6,758 bases of DNA. Origin: an uncultured Campylobacter sp. GTDB taxonomy: Bacteria; Campylobacterota; Campylobacteria; Campylobacterales; Campylobacteraceae. The stretch is from positions 1-6,758 of the forward strand of contig NZ_CALIII010000261.1 in the NCBI RefSeq assembly GCF_938018145.1. Reading direction: 5' to 3'. The notes below the pieces were generated by a model that was not told where the DNA came from, ran no database searches, and worked only from the letters and a program-made list of their open reading frames with translations. This document shows, piece by piece, positions 1-6,084 of the stretch (positions within the stretch are counted from its first letter, which is position 1; every line of letters begins with the position of its first letter). The translations under genes were made by a program, and so were the position numbers.

Positions 1-112
1 TTTTTCGGATATTTTTTTGGTTAAATTTGAACTTTATAAACGCCGGATTAACATCTTTGTAAGCCGTATTTAAGTAAAATCGCCCTTTAAATTTAACTCG
101 GGAAAGGGAAAA
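1..112. other. Upstream region of ftsW, no supported gene
   Basis: This stretch is AT-rich with T runs. Two + strand frames stay open for about 20 codons from the window edge (stops near 60 and 71), so the 3' end of an upstream gene could lie here. Neither tail is recognisable, and I do not call one. It contains a CAAATTT-type element at 23-30 and AAATTT at 89-94. Confidence 0.4.
75..80 (+). promoter_or_regulatory. Candidate -10 element for ftsW-murG
   Basis: TAAAAT lies 32 bases before the ftsW ATG, in a T-rich stretch. Campylobacter sigma-70 promoters rely mainly on the -10 hexamer and lack a conserved -35, so this is a plausible -10. An alternative TATAAA is at 35-40. Both are weak matches in AT-rich DNA, so this is only a candidate. 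Confidence 0.3.
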
Positions 113-1273
113 ATGCAGGCGGATAAGTGGATATTTTACTCTTGCGTCGCGCTCATTACTATCGGTATCGTTTTTTCGCTATCCTTGCCCGTTTTTACCG
201 TGCTTTTCTTTAACTACGAACCTTACCATTTTTTCATTAGACAGCTCGCCGTTGGCGTGATCGGGATATTTTTGATGTGGGGCATCTCGCGGCTTGACCC
301 TGATAAATCAATGGTTTGGATCGGCTTTTGTCTATTCGGCTTTTGCGCTATCGCAATGGGAGCTATGCATGCGCTACCTAGCTCGCTGGTTACCGATGCG
401 GGCGGAGCCAAGCGCTGGATACGCTTGCCGGGCTTTTCTCTAGCGCCTGTTGAGTTTTTTAAGATCGGTTTCGTTTACTTTTTGGCATGGAGTTTCGCGC
501 GTAAGATCGACGGCAGCAAAAAGAGCCTAAAGCAGGAATTTAAGCTCATTTTGCCTTATATGTTTTTGTTTTTGATAGCCGTTTATCTCATCGCCATCCT
601 TCAAAACGACCTCGGCCAAGTCGTAGTTTTAGCGCTCACGCTCATCGTTATGATGCTTTTTGCCGGCACTAGCAAGCGGCTTTTCGTTATCGGTATGGCG
701 GGCGCTTCAGTACTTGCTTTTGTGGCTATTTTTACGTCAGAACACCGAATTTTGCGTATAAAATCATGGTGGGGCACGGTGCAAAATATGGTCCTTTCGC
801 TTATGCCCGAAAATATGGCAAATATGTTTCGCGTCGAGGGCGTACCTGAGCCCTATCAGATCTCGCACTCGCTAAATGCGATAAAGCACGGCGGATTTTT
901 CGGCGAAGGGCTTGGAGCGGGCGTGTTTAAGCTCGGATTTTTGAGCGAAGTGCACACGGACTTCGTACTTGCCGGTATCGCCGAGGAGGTCGGGGTGCTG
1001 GGGATACTTATCATCACGTCGCTTCTTTTGATTTTGCTTTTCCGTATCTTTCGCGTCTCCTCAAGGAGTGAAAACAAAGTCTATCACCTCTTTACGCTCG
1101 GCGTCGGGCTTCTCATCTCGTTTTCGTTTATCATGAACTCATACGGCATCACCTCGATCACGCCTATCAAAGGCATCGCCGTACCGTTTCTAAGCTACGG
1201 CGGTAGCTCGATCCTAGCGCTTTGCATAGGGGTCGGCATGGTGCTGATGGTGAGTAAAAAAGTAAAAGATTAG
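113..1273 (+). CDS. ftsW: FtsW, septal peptidoglycan glycosyltransferase (SEDS family)
   Basis: This is a polytopic inner-membrane protein of 386 aa, normal SEDS length, with about ten hydrophobic segments (roughly 7-29, 41-59, 68-87, 113-129, 145-163, 167-184, 189-207, 293-312, 325-341, 357-380). SEDS proteins polymerise lipid II into glycan strands together with a class B penicillin-binding protein. Family landmarks are visible: GAKRWI at 98-103, NDLGQ at 165-169, the long periplasmic loop ending in HTDF at 281-284 (Asp283 aligns with the essential catalytic Asp of RodA/FtsW), and PFLSYGGSS at 358-366. The ATG is preceded by AAAGGG at 103-108, a good ribosome binding site. RodA is the close alternative. 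The immediate downstream murG and the dcw-type gene order favour FtsW. No internal defect is seen, and it contains no AAATTT motif, unlike the flanking DNA. Confidence 0.92.
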   Translation: MQADKWIFYSCVALITIGIVFSLSLPVFTVLFFNYEPYHFFIRQLAVGVIGIFLMWGISRLDPDKSMVWIGFCLFGFCAIAMGAMHALPSSLVTDAGGAKRWIRLPGFSLAPVEFFKIGFVYFLAWSFARKIDGSKKSLKQEFKLILPYMFLFLIAVYLIAILQNDLGQVVVLALTLIVMMLFAGTSKRLFVIGMAGASVLAFVAIFTSEHRILRIKSWWGTVQNMVLSLMPENMANMFRVEGVPEPYQISHSLNAIKHGGFFGEGLGAGVFKLGFLSEVHTDFVLAGIAEEVGVLGILIITSLLLILLFRIFRVSSRSENKVYHLFTLGVGLLISFSFIMNSYGITSITPIKGIAVPFLSYGGSSILALCIGVGMVLMVSKKVKD

Positions 1274-1276
1274 GCC

Positions 1277-1314
1277 CAAATTTGACTTACGACGCAAATT
1301 TAAGGTCAAATTTG
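1277..1314. repeat. Inverted repeat CAAATTTGAC between ftsW and murG
   Basis: CAAATTTGAC at 1277-1286 and GTCAAATTTG at 1305-1314 are perfect 10-base inverted arms around an 18-base spacer, which itself holds another AAATTT. No T tract follows, so a standard terminator is unlikely. The transcript could form a stem between the two genes. It may equally be a by-product of the genome-wide AAATTT enrichment. Confidence 0.6.
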
Positions 1315-1346
1315 AACGTCCGAAATTAGACGACAAGGAGTAAAAT

Positions 1347-2471
1347 TTGACGCCTGAAAATGCACAAGACAAAGAGCAAAATGCTGCTGAAATTTTGCCG
1401 TCAAATTTGACTAACAGCGAAGCCCGAAATAAAACCGAAAGCGGCACTATCGTAGTCTGTGGCGGCGGCACTGGCGGACACCTGGCTGTCGCAAAAGCCT
1501 TAAACGAAGAACTGGTATCGCGCGGATGTAGGACGATATTTGTAGGCTCAAGCAGCGGCCAGGACAAGATGTGGTTTGAAAACGACGCCGCATTTAGCGA
1601 GATATTTTTCCTGCCAAGTAGCGGAGTTGTAAATAAAAAAGGACTAGGCAAGCTTTTTTCGCTTTTTAATATCCTAAATTTAGCCTTTAAATGTCGTAAA
1701 ATTTTCAAAACTCATGCCGTAAAAGCCGTCGTTAGCGTGGGCGGATACAGTGCGGCGCCTGCAGCATTTGCGGCGATCATCTCACGCACGCCGCTTTTTA
1801 TCCATGAGCAAAACGCCGTGATCGGCAACCTAAACAAGCTCTTAAAACCGCTCGCAAAGGGTTTTTTTAGCTCGTATTTTAAGCCTGTTTTTAGCTATCC
1901 CGTAGCGGAGAGATTTTTTAGCGCGGCTAGGCTTCGCAGCGAGCTAAAAACGGTGATATTTTTAGGCGGCTCGCAGGGTGCGGCGGCGATAAATTCGCTA
2001 GCCTTAAAGCTGGCTCCCGTTTTTAAAGAAAAAGGCGTAAAAATCATCCATCAATGCGGCAAAAACGCGCTTGAGAGCTTACAAGAGGAGTACAAAAAAC
2101 TAGGTCTTAGCAGCGACGAACTCGAACTTTTTGACTTTGATCCCAAAATAGAGCTTAAGATGAGTCGTGCCGATCTAGCGATAAGCCGCGCAGGGGCGGG
2201 CACGCTGTGGGAACTCACGGCAAATGCACTGCCTAGCGTATTCGTGCCTTATCCTTACGCCGCAAACAACCATCAGGTGTTTAACGCGAAATTTCTCGTG
2301 GATCAAAATTTGGCCAAATTTTGCTTTCAAAAAGGCGGCGAAATCGACGCGGATGAGATGCTAAATTTGATAAACGAGATGGATATAGCGCAAATTTCAA
2401 GCAAGCTTTCCAAGCAGATAGATAACGGCGGCGCGGGAAAAATAGCGGATGAAATTTTAAAAGATATTTAA
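1347..2471 (+). CDS. murG: MurG, lipid II synthase (UDP-GlcNAc:lipid I GlcNAc transferase)
   Basis: MurG is a peripheral enzyme on the inner face of the cytoplasmic membrane. It transfers GlcNAc from UDP-GlcNAc to lipid I, giving the lipid II that FtsW uses. It is a two-domain GT-B fold glycosyltransferase (GT28 family). Visible landmarks are the glycine-rich loop GGGTGGH at 39-45, GGYSAAPAAF at 132-141, HEQN at 153-156, GGSQGA at 207-212 opening the C-terminal domain, SRAGAGTLWE at 280-289 and PYPYAANNHQ at 301-310 at the UDP-GlcNAc site. The start is TTG with AAGGAG at 1335-1340, six bases upstream. This gives 374 aa and a polar extension of about 32 residues before the usual MurG N-terminus (beta strand TIVVCGGG). 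The next in-frame candidate, TTG at 1407, has no ribosome binding site. Probably co-transcribed with ftsW, 73 bases upstream. Confidence 0.95.
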   Translation: MTPENAQDKEQNAAEILPSNLTNSEARNKTESGTIVVCGGGTGGHLAVAKALNEELVSRGCRTIFVGSSSGQDKMWFENDAAFSEIFFLPSSGVVNKKGLGKLFSLFNILNLAFKCRKIFKTHAVKAVVSVGGYSAAPAAFAAIISRTPLFIHEQNAVIGNLNKLLKPLAKGFFSSYFKPVFSYPVAERFFSAARLRSELKTVIFLGGSQGAAAINSLALKLAPVFKEKGVKIIHQCGKNALESLQEEYKKLGLSSDELELFDFDPKIELKMSRADLAISRAGAGTLWELTANALPSVFVPYPYAANNHQVFNAKFLVDQNLAKFCFQKGGEIDADEMLNLINEMDIAQISSKLSKQIDNGGAGKIADEILKDI

Positions 2472-2504
2472 ATTTACGGCAGGGCGTTAAATTTAAATAT
2501 CTTT
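2460..2504. terminator. Perfect 17-bp inverted repeat over the murG stop, likely bidirectional terminator
   Basis: Left arm 2460-2476 and right arm 2488-2504 are exact reverse complements (17 of 17) around an 11-base loop at 2477-2487. The arms are almost all A/T and the murG TAA (2469-2471) lies inside the left arm. Read on the - strand, the stem is followed by a T-rich stretch (TCTTTTAAAATTT), so it suits the 2593-3309 operon arriving from the right. On the + strand only the arm's own TTT follows. It sits between convergent genes, as expected for a shared terminator. Confidence 0.6.
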
Positions 2505-2592
2505 GGATTAATGCAAATTTGAAAACATGATTAAATTTGCCGCAGTTTAAGCGCGCTAAATTTATAAAAAACAATACAAAAAAGCAAAAAGA

Positions 2593-3309
2593 TTAGTTTA
2601 TAAAATTCGCTTTCAACTCTCGCAGCTCGTAAACCAGATAGTGATACACGAGCTCGCCAGTCTTTAGACTCTGGTCGCTAAATATCGGCCCAATCATTGC
2701 TGCAATCTTATCGCAAACGCTTATTATCTCGGCTAAAAGTAGCTGATCACCTCTGCTTTTTGCTACAAAAACCGCGTAGAGCAAAAATTTATATACTGTC
2801 TTAAACTCGCCTAAAATCACGTTTGAGATGATGCTAGCCTGCGTTTTTAGTAGCTTATCTAGTCTTGATTGCGCTTTAAGTAGCTCGGCTAGCTGCGTCT
2901 TTACGGCGCGCAGACGAGCCGCGTCTTTGTCAAAGAAGCTTCGTCTTTTGTATTTTTGCATGATAGCACTTTGAGCTTGCAGGAGCTCGGTTATATCCTT
3001 GATATTTTTCGCGGTGACTTGGAGCTTGAGATTTGCTTTTATACTGATACCGTTTTTTTCGCTTTTTAGCGATATCACCGAGAGTATTTGCGACAGATAG
3101 GCGCTAATGTTAGCATAATACTCCTCATCATCAAAAACGGCCGAAAAATATCCGCTACCTTTTGCTCCTTGCACCTTAATCGAATTAGCTATAGTGCTAA
3201 ACTGCGCGGCGCTCATGATCGCTTCTTGCGGTTTGATGTCCATTTTTTCAAGCTCGTTAAGCTCGTTTTTTAGCTTAATTATATCGCCCGAGATTGGATG
3301 CTGTCTCAT
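2593..3309 (-). CDS. Uncharacterised helical protein co-encoded with a PAS sensor
   Basis: I do not recognise the family of this 238-aa protein. It has no signal peptide and no clear membrane span, so it is probably cytoplasmic. It is predicted to be mostly helical. The stretch 100-160 is rich in Leu, Lys, Gln and Ala and carries three similar pieces, LLQAQSAI (109-116), LLKAQSRL (143-150) and LLKTQASI (153-160), suggesting coiled-coil or helical-bundle packing. A more hydrophobic helix lies at about 168-184. The ATG overlaps the stop of the upstream PAS gene as ATGA (3306-3309), and GAGGG lies five bases before it, so the two are translationally coupled. The inferred role is partner or output module of the PAS protein. 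No HAMP or chemoreceptor signalling tip is visible, so it is not a CetA-type transducer. Codon use matches the neighbours. Confidence 0.8.
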   Translation of the reverse strand: MRQHPISGDIIKLKNELNELEKMDIKPQEAIMSAAQFSTIANSIKVQGAKGSGYFSAVFDDEEYYANISAYLSQILSVISLKSEKNGISIKANLKLQVTAKNIKDITELLQAQSAIMQKYKRRSFFDKDAARLRAVKTQLAELLKAQSRLDKLLKTQASIISNVILGEFKTVYKFLLYAVFVAKSRGDQLLLAEIISVCDKIAAMIGPIFSDQSLKTGELVYHYLVYELRELKANFIN

Positions 3310-3812
3310 ATCTGCCCTCGCTGAAGTTTATGCACTAGCTCGTCGTAGCCGACGCCGGCGCCAGCTAAAATTTGTCCCAGTAGCTTGCCCGAAGCCTCCA
3401 TGCCGCCGCTTTTTTCGGCCTCAAGCAACCGTCTATATACGCCTTCGATAAATTTGACGCCATCTGGGTTTGGCTTGCGGCGAACGGAGTAGTAGCCGAT
3501 GATCTCTCCGTTGGCGTCTAGCGAAGCCGTAATGTTGGCAAATACCCAGTAAAAGCCGCCGTCAAAGCTCTTGTTTTTAACGAACGCAAATATCTCTTGC
3601 TTCGCCTTGATACGCTCCCACAGTAGCTTAAACACGATGCGCGGCATATCGGGATGCCTGATGACGTTGTGCGGTTTGTACAAAAGTTGCTCTTGTGTCG
3701 CGCCGACGATCTTTAAAAACGGCTGATTGCAGTAGGTTATCTTGCCCTTTAGATCGGTTTTTGATACGATAAAATCTTCTTCTTTTACGAAATGTTCCTT
3801 ACTTTCGTTCAC
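3306..3812 (-). CDS. Aer/CetB-like PAS-domain sensor protein
   Basis: A soluble single-PAS protein, 168 aa from the GTG start. The core reads FIVSKTD, then GKITYCN, PHNVIRHPDMP, FAFVKNKS, FYWVFANITA and GYYSVRRKPNP. The RHPDMP segment corresponds to the Arg-His-x-Asp cluster that binds FAD in the E. coli energy-taxis receptor Aer, and the whole resembles Campylobacter CetB, which senses redox or energy state and signals through CetA. FAD binding here is inference. The C-terminal 45 residues are helical and polar. I chose GTG at 3812 because AAGG (3819-3822) sits six bases upstream. The longer TTG start at 3836 lacks a ribosome binding site and overlaps the -10 box TATAAT. The last four bases overlap the next gene, giving a two-gene operon. 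With no CetA-like transducer beside it, the target is unknown. If the TTG were used, the gene would run to 3836. Confidence 0.88.
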   Translation of the reverse strand: MNESKEHFVKEEDFIVSKTDLKGKITYCNQPFLKIVGATQEQLLYKPHNVIRHPDMPRIVFKLLWERIKAKQEIFAFVKNKSFDGGFYWVFANITASLDANGEIIGYYSVRRKPNPDGVKFIEGVYRRLLEAEKSGGMEASGKLLGQILAGAGVGYDELVHKLQRGQI

Positions 3813-3818
3813 TTCATA

Positions 3819-3822
3819 CCTT
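3819..3822 (-). promoter_or_regulatory. Ribosome binding site supporting the GTG start of the PAS gene
   Basis: AAGG lies six bases upstream of GTG at 3812-3810. No comparable site precedes the upstream TTG at 3836. This decides the start call. Confidence 0.55.
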
Positions 3823-3835
3823 AAATTTTTCGGCA

Positions 3836-3841
3836 ATTATA
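3836..3841 (-). promoter_or_regulatory. -10 box TATAAT of the PAS operon
   Basis: A perfect TATAAT read on the - strand, in the context TTTGGTTATAATTGCC. Transcription would begin near 3829, giving a leader of about 17 bases before the GTG at 3812. As usual in Campylobacter there is no convincing -35, but A/T runs lie upstream. Confidence 0.6.
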
Positions 3842-4040
3842 ACCAAATATTACGCAAATGTAGCTTACTAATTTTTTCAACCTAGATAGCAAACGCCTAT
3901 TAAATCAAATTTGACGCCGTAAATTTAAGGGTAGGGCGGGTGGATTTTGGAGCGTAAATTTGAGCTTAAATTTAAAAAACTCGGCGACAAATTTAACTCC
4001 GCCGCCGAGCCGAAAATTTAAGCCTCAAAAAGGCTTAAAT
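3837..4040. other. Intergenic region between htpG and the PAS operon
   Basis: No gene fits here. It holds the two htpG terminator hairpins, the PAS promoter, seven AAATTT motifs in about 200 bases, and a G-rich run at 3929-3943 (GGGTAGGGCGGGTGG) that stands out against the surrounding A/T. Confidence 0.7.
3974..4009 (-). terminator. Rho-independent terminator downstream of htpG
   Basis: On the - strand CTCGGCG (4009-4003) pairs perfectly with CGCCGAG (3986-3980) around a 16-base loop, and the stem is followed directly by six Ts (3979-3974). A GC-rich stem plus T tract is the classical intrinsic terminator, placed 32 bases after the htpG stop. Confidence 0.8.
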
Positions 4041-4042
4041 TT
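4014..4042 (-). terminator. First hairpin at the htpG 3' end
   Basis: AAATTTAAGCCT (- strand, 4042-4031) and AGGCTTAAATTT (4025-4014) are perfect 12-base arms around a 5-base loop. The stem begins inside the htpG stop codon and ends in a short TTTT. It lies just before the stronger T6 terminator and may protect the mRNA 3' end or give a first stage of termination. Confidence 0.6.
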
Positions 4043-5894
4043 AGATCGCTTTTAACAGGATTTTGGTTAGCTTTTTACTAAATGCTGACGGATCGTCGAT
4101 CGCGACGCCTTCGTTTAGCTTAGCCATATCTAAAAGTAGCTCCGCCGCGTCGTAGATCATCGCCTCGTTTTGAGATAGCTTTTCAAAGAGCTCGTGCTTT
4201 GGATTTATCTCCAGTATCGGCAAAATTTTACCCGCACTATGCCCCATCTGCTTTAGCATCATCTGCGTAGCGTAGTCGGGATCGTTTTTATCGTAGACGA
4301 TGACGGCGGCGCTTTCGCTTAGGCGCGAGCTTAGCTTTACGTCCTTGACCTCGTCTTTTAGTATCTCTTTCATCTTAGCTAGCAGCGCGGCAAATTTGCC
4401 CTCGTCGGCTTCGCTTTTTTCCGGCTTGATCTCGGCGTCGATATCGGTGTGATTTACCGCTTTTATCGGTGTTTTGTCGTAGTCTTGGACCATCGGCATA
4501 ACGATAGAGTCTATCTCCTCGTCCATAATGAGCACCTCGGTGCCCTCAGCCTTAAAGCTCTCTAAAAGCGGCGAATTTCTTAGCATCGTTTCGTTGTTTC
4601 CGCTGATATAGTAGATCGATTTTTGTCCGTCTTTCATCGCCTCTTTGTACTCTTTTAGGCTGATTAGTCCCTCGCGCTTGCTTGATTTAAAGAGGCAAAG
4701 GTCTAAAATTTGCTCCTTTTCGCTACTAAATCCGTAAAGTCCCTCTTTGATCACCTTGCCGAATATTTTATAAAATTTGATGTATTTTTCTCTATCTTTT
4801 TCTTTTAGCTTGGCTAGTTCGCCCAGGATTTTCTTAACGCTTTGCTCCCTTACGCTACGCATTATGCTGTTTTCTTGCAGGATTTCGCGGCTGACGTTTA
4901 GCGGTAGATCCTCAACGTCGATTATGCCGCGGACAAATCTAAGATACGGCGGCAGCATCTCTTTGGCGTCGTCGCTGATAAATACGCTTTTGACGTAGAG
5001 TTTCACGCCGCTTTGATAATCCACGCGAAATAGATCAAACGGCTCACTAGCCGGCACGAAAAATAGGGTAGTGTACTCGATCTTGCCCTCGGCTTTTGTA
5101 TGTACGCATAGCAGCGGATCTTCGCTATCGTGCGAGATTTGCTTATAAAAGTCGTTGTAGTCGGCATCTTTTAGCGCGCTTTTGCTCATTTTCCAAAGCG
5201 CCGAGGCCTTATTTATCTGCACGTTTTTGGTCTCGTACGAGCCCTCTTTTTCGCCCTCTTTAGGCGCTACGTACTCTTCTTTATCCGCAAATATCGGATA
5301 CGGGATGTGGTTGGAGTATTTTTTGACGATGTTTTCTATGCGGTAGGACTCGGCAAACTCATCGTCTTTTAGATAAAGCGTGATCGAGGTGCCGTGGCTA
5401 TCTTTTTGCGCGGGCGAGATTTCGTAGGTTTTCGCATCCGAGCTCCACATGAAGGCCTCATCGCCAAGCGCCTTTTTACTCACGACTTCGATCTTATCCG
5501 CTACCATAAACGCCGAATAAAACCCGACGCCAAACTGCCCGATGAGCGCGCTATCTTTTTTGGCTTGGCCGCTTAGCTTGTCCAAAAAGCCCTTCGTGCC
5601 GCTTCTAGCGATGGTGCCGAGGTTATTTATCAGCTCATTTTTGTCCATGCCGATGCCGTTATCGCTGATCGTTAGCGTCTTTTTATCTTTGTCTATTTTG
5701 ATATCGATTCGCGGGGAGTAGCTTAGACTTTTGTATGCGTCGTCCGTGAGGCATAGGTAGTTTAGCTTATCCAGCGCATCGCTCGCGTTTGAGATGAGCT
5801 CGCGCAAAAATATCTCTTTGTTCGAGTAAAGCGAGTGTATCATCAAATTTAACAGCTCGTTTACCTCGGTCTGAAATTCAAATTTTTCGCTCAT
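4041..5894 (-). CDS. htpG: HtpG, bacterial Hsp90 chaperone
   Basis: HtpG is the cytosolic homodimeric Hsp90, an ATP-driven clamp that remodels client proteins with the DnaK system. At 617 aa it is complete and of usual length. The N-terminal GHKL ATPase domain (about 1-220) shows [11 protein letters not shown] at 30-40 with catalytic Glu32 and Mg-binding Asn36, DNGIGM at 78-83, the ATP lid [11 protein letters not shown] at 93-103, [11 protein letters not shown] at 119-129 and HGTS at 167-170. The middle domain contains [10 protein letters not shown] at 331-340 with the conserved ATPase-stimulating Arg336. The C-terminal dimerisation domain ends in a Lys/Leu-rich helix. As in all HtpG proteins there is no MEEVD tail. 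The ATG has AAAGGA (5901-5906) six bases upstream. It is monocistronic, with its own promoter and two terminator hairpins. The upstream HAIR-like repeat hints at heat-shock repression. Confidence 0.98.
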   Translation of the reverse strand: MSEKFEFQTEVNELLNLMIHSLYSNKEIFLRELISNASDALDKLNYLCLTDDAYKSLSYSPRIDIKIDKDKKTLTISDNGIGMDKNELINNLGTIARSGTKGFLDKLSGQAKKDSALIGQFGVGFYSAFMVADKIEVVSKKALGDEAFMWSSDAKTYEISPAQKDSHGTSITLYLKDDEFAESYRIENIVKKYSNHIPYPIFADKEEYVAPKEGEKEGSYETKNVQINKASALWKMSKSALKDADYNDFYKQISHDSEDPLLCVHTKAEGKIEYTTLFFVPASEPFDLFRVDYQSGVKLYVKSVFISDDAKEMLPPYLRFVRGIIDVEDLPLNVSREILQENSIMRSVREQSVKKILGELAKLKEKDREKYIKFYKIFGKVIKEGLYGFSSEKEQILDLCLFKSSKREGLISLKEYKEAMKDGQKSIYYISGNNETMLRNSPLLESFKAEGTEVLIMDEEIDSIVMPMVQDYDKTPIKAVNHTDIDAEIKPEKSEADEGKFAALLAKMKEILKDEVKDVKLSSRLSESAAVIVYDKNDPDYATQMMLKQMGHSAGKILPILEINPKHELFEKLSQNEAMIYDAAELLLDMAKLNEGVAIDDPSAFSKKLTKILLKAI

Positions 5895-5926
5895 TTTTCG
5901 TCCTTTGTTTTTAAAATTTTTAGCAG

Positions 5927-5935
5927 ATTATAGCA
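5927..5935 (-). promoter_or_regulatory. Extended -10 promoter of htpG
   Basis: Read on the - strand this is TGCTATAAT, a perfect extended -10 (TGn plus TATAAT). Transcription would start near 5920, giving a leader of about 26 bases that contains the AAAGGA ribosome binding site. No -35 is recognisable at the expected spacing, normal for Campylobacter sigma-70. Confidence 0.75.
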
Positions 5936-5945
5936 CAAGGTGCTA
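5931..5945. repeat. Short inverted repeat overlapping the htpG -10
   Basis: TAGCAC and GTGCTA are perfect 6-base arms around AAG. On the - strand the arms resemble the inner parts of CIRCE half-sites (TTAGCAC and GTGCTA) but are only 3 bases apart, so this is not a standard CIRCE. It overlaps the upstream part of the extended -10, a position where a repressor would block polymerase. Confidence 0.45.
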
Positions 5946-5959
5946 AGAATATCTTTAAA

Positions 5960-5980
5960 CTTGATACGAATACTATCAAC
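5960..5980. promoter_or_regulatory. HAIR-like inverted repeat, candidate HspR operator of htpG
   Basis: CTTGATA and TATCAAC flank a 7-base spacer. The HspR operator HAIR is CTTGAGT-N7-ACTCAAG, so the arm length, spacer and outer bases (CTTGA and TCAA) agree, while the inner GT/AC pairs and the last base differ. The arms are perfectly symmetric over 6 bases. It is centred about 50 bases upstream of the predicted htpG start site. HspR repression of chaperone genes is known in Campylobacter and Helicobacter; its use here is inference. Confidence 0.45.
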
Positions 5981-5999
5981 TAATCTAAAATTTGTTTCT

Positions 6000-6041
6000 C
6001 AAATTTGACTCGCGGTAAAAGGTTAAAATTAGTCAAATTTG
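6000..6041. repeat. Inverted repeat CAAATTTGACT upstream of htpG
   Basis: CAAATTTGACT at 6000-6010 and AGTCAAATTTG at 6031-6041 are perfect 11-base inverted arms with a 20-base loop. It lies 44 bases downstream of the ankyrin-like gene's stop at 6085 and upstream of the htpG promoter. No T tract follows on the - strand, so it is at best a weak terminator. The same motif pairing occurs between ftsW and murG. Confidence 0.55.
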
Positions 6042-6084
6042 GGATTTGGATTTTTAAATTTTATTGCCGAGTTTTCAAAGGCGA

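Noticed and set aside
2..73. Possible C-terminal tail of an upstream + strand gene (about 23 codons)
   Set aside because: Two frames are open for similar lengths and neither tail is recognisable, so coding cannot be told from AT-rich spacer.
223..1077. - strand frames at 223-411 and 856-1077 inside ftsW
   Set aside because: They are mirror images of FtsW membrane-segment codons, with no supporting signals.
113..1273. Assignment as RodA instead of FtsW
   Set aside because: The catalytic motifs are shared by both, but direct linkage to murG is the ftsW arrangement. RodA remains a minor possibility.
1277..1410. Regularly repeated AAATTTGA copies, considered as a CRISPR or iteron array
   Set aside because: The shared unit is only 8-10 bases, spacing is irregular, there is no repeat-spacer structure or replication gene, and the motif is genome-typical across the window.
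1214..1708. Long - strand open frame (164 codons) across the ftsW end and murG start
   Set aside because: It is antisense to well-supported ftsW and murG, has no recognisable domain, and has low-complexity Ser/Pro/Leu-rich composition.
2281..2574. - strand open frame of 97 codons over the murG 3' end
   Set aside because: It is antisense to conserved MurG C-terminal sequence and spans the terminator hairpin. The protein is unlike any family.
3088..3451. Two + strand open frames (3088-3273 and 3194-3451)
   Set aside because: They lie opposite the coupled PAS operon genes, which have ribosome binding sites and a recognisable PAS domain. The + strand products are Ser/Leu/Arg-rich shadows.
4777..5576. 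+ strand frames at 4777-4998 and 5394-5576 inside htpG
   Set aside because: They are antisense to conserved HtpG domains and have no domain or convincing ribosome binding site.
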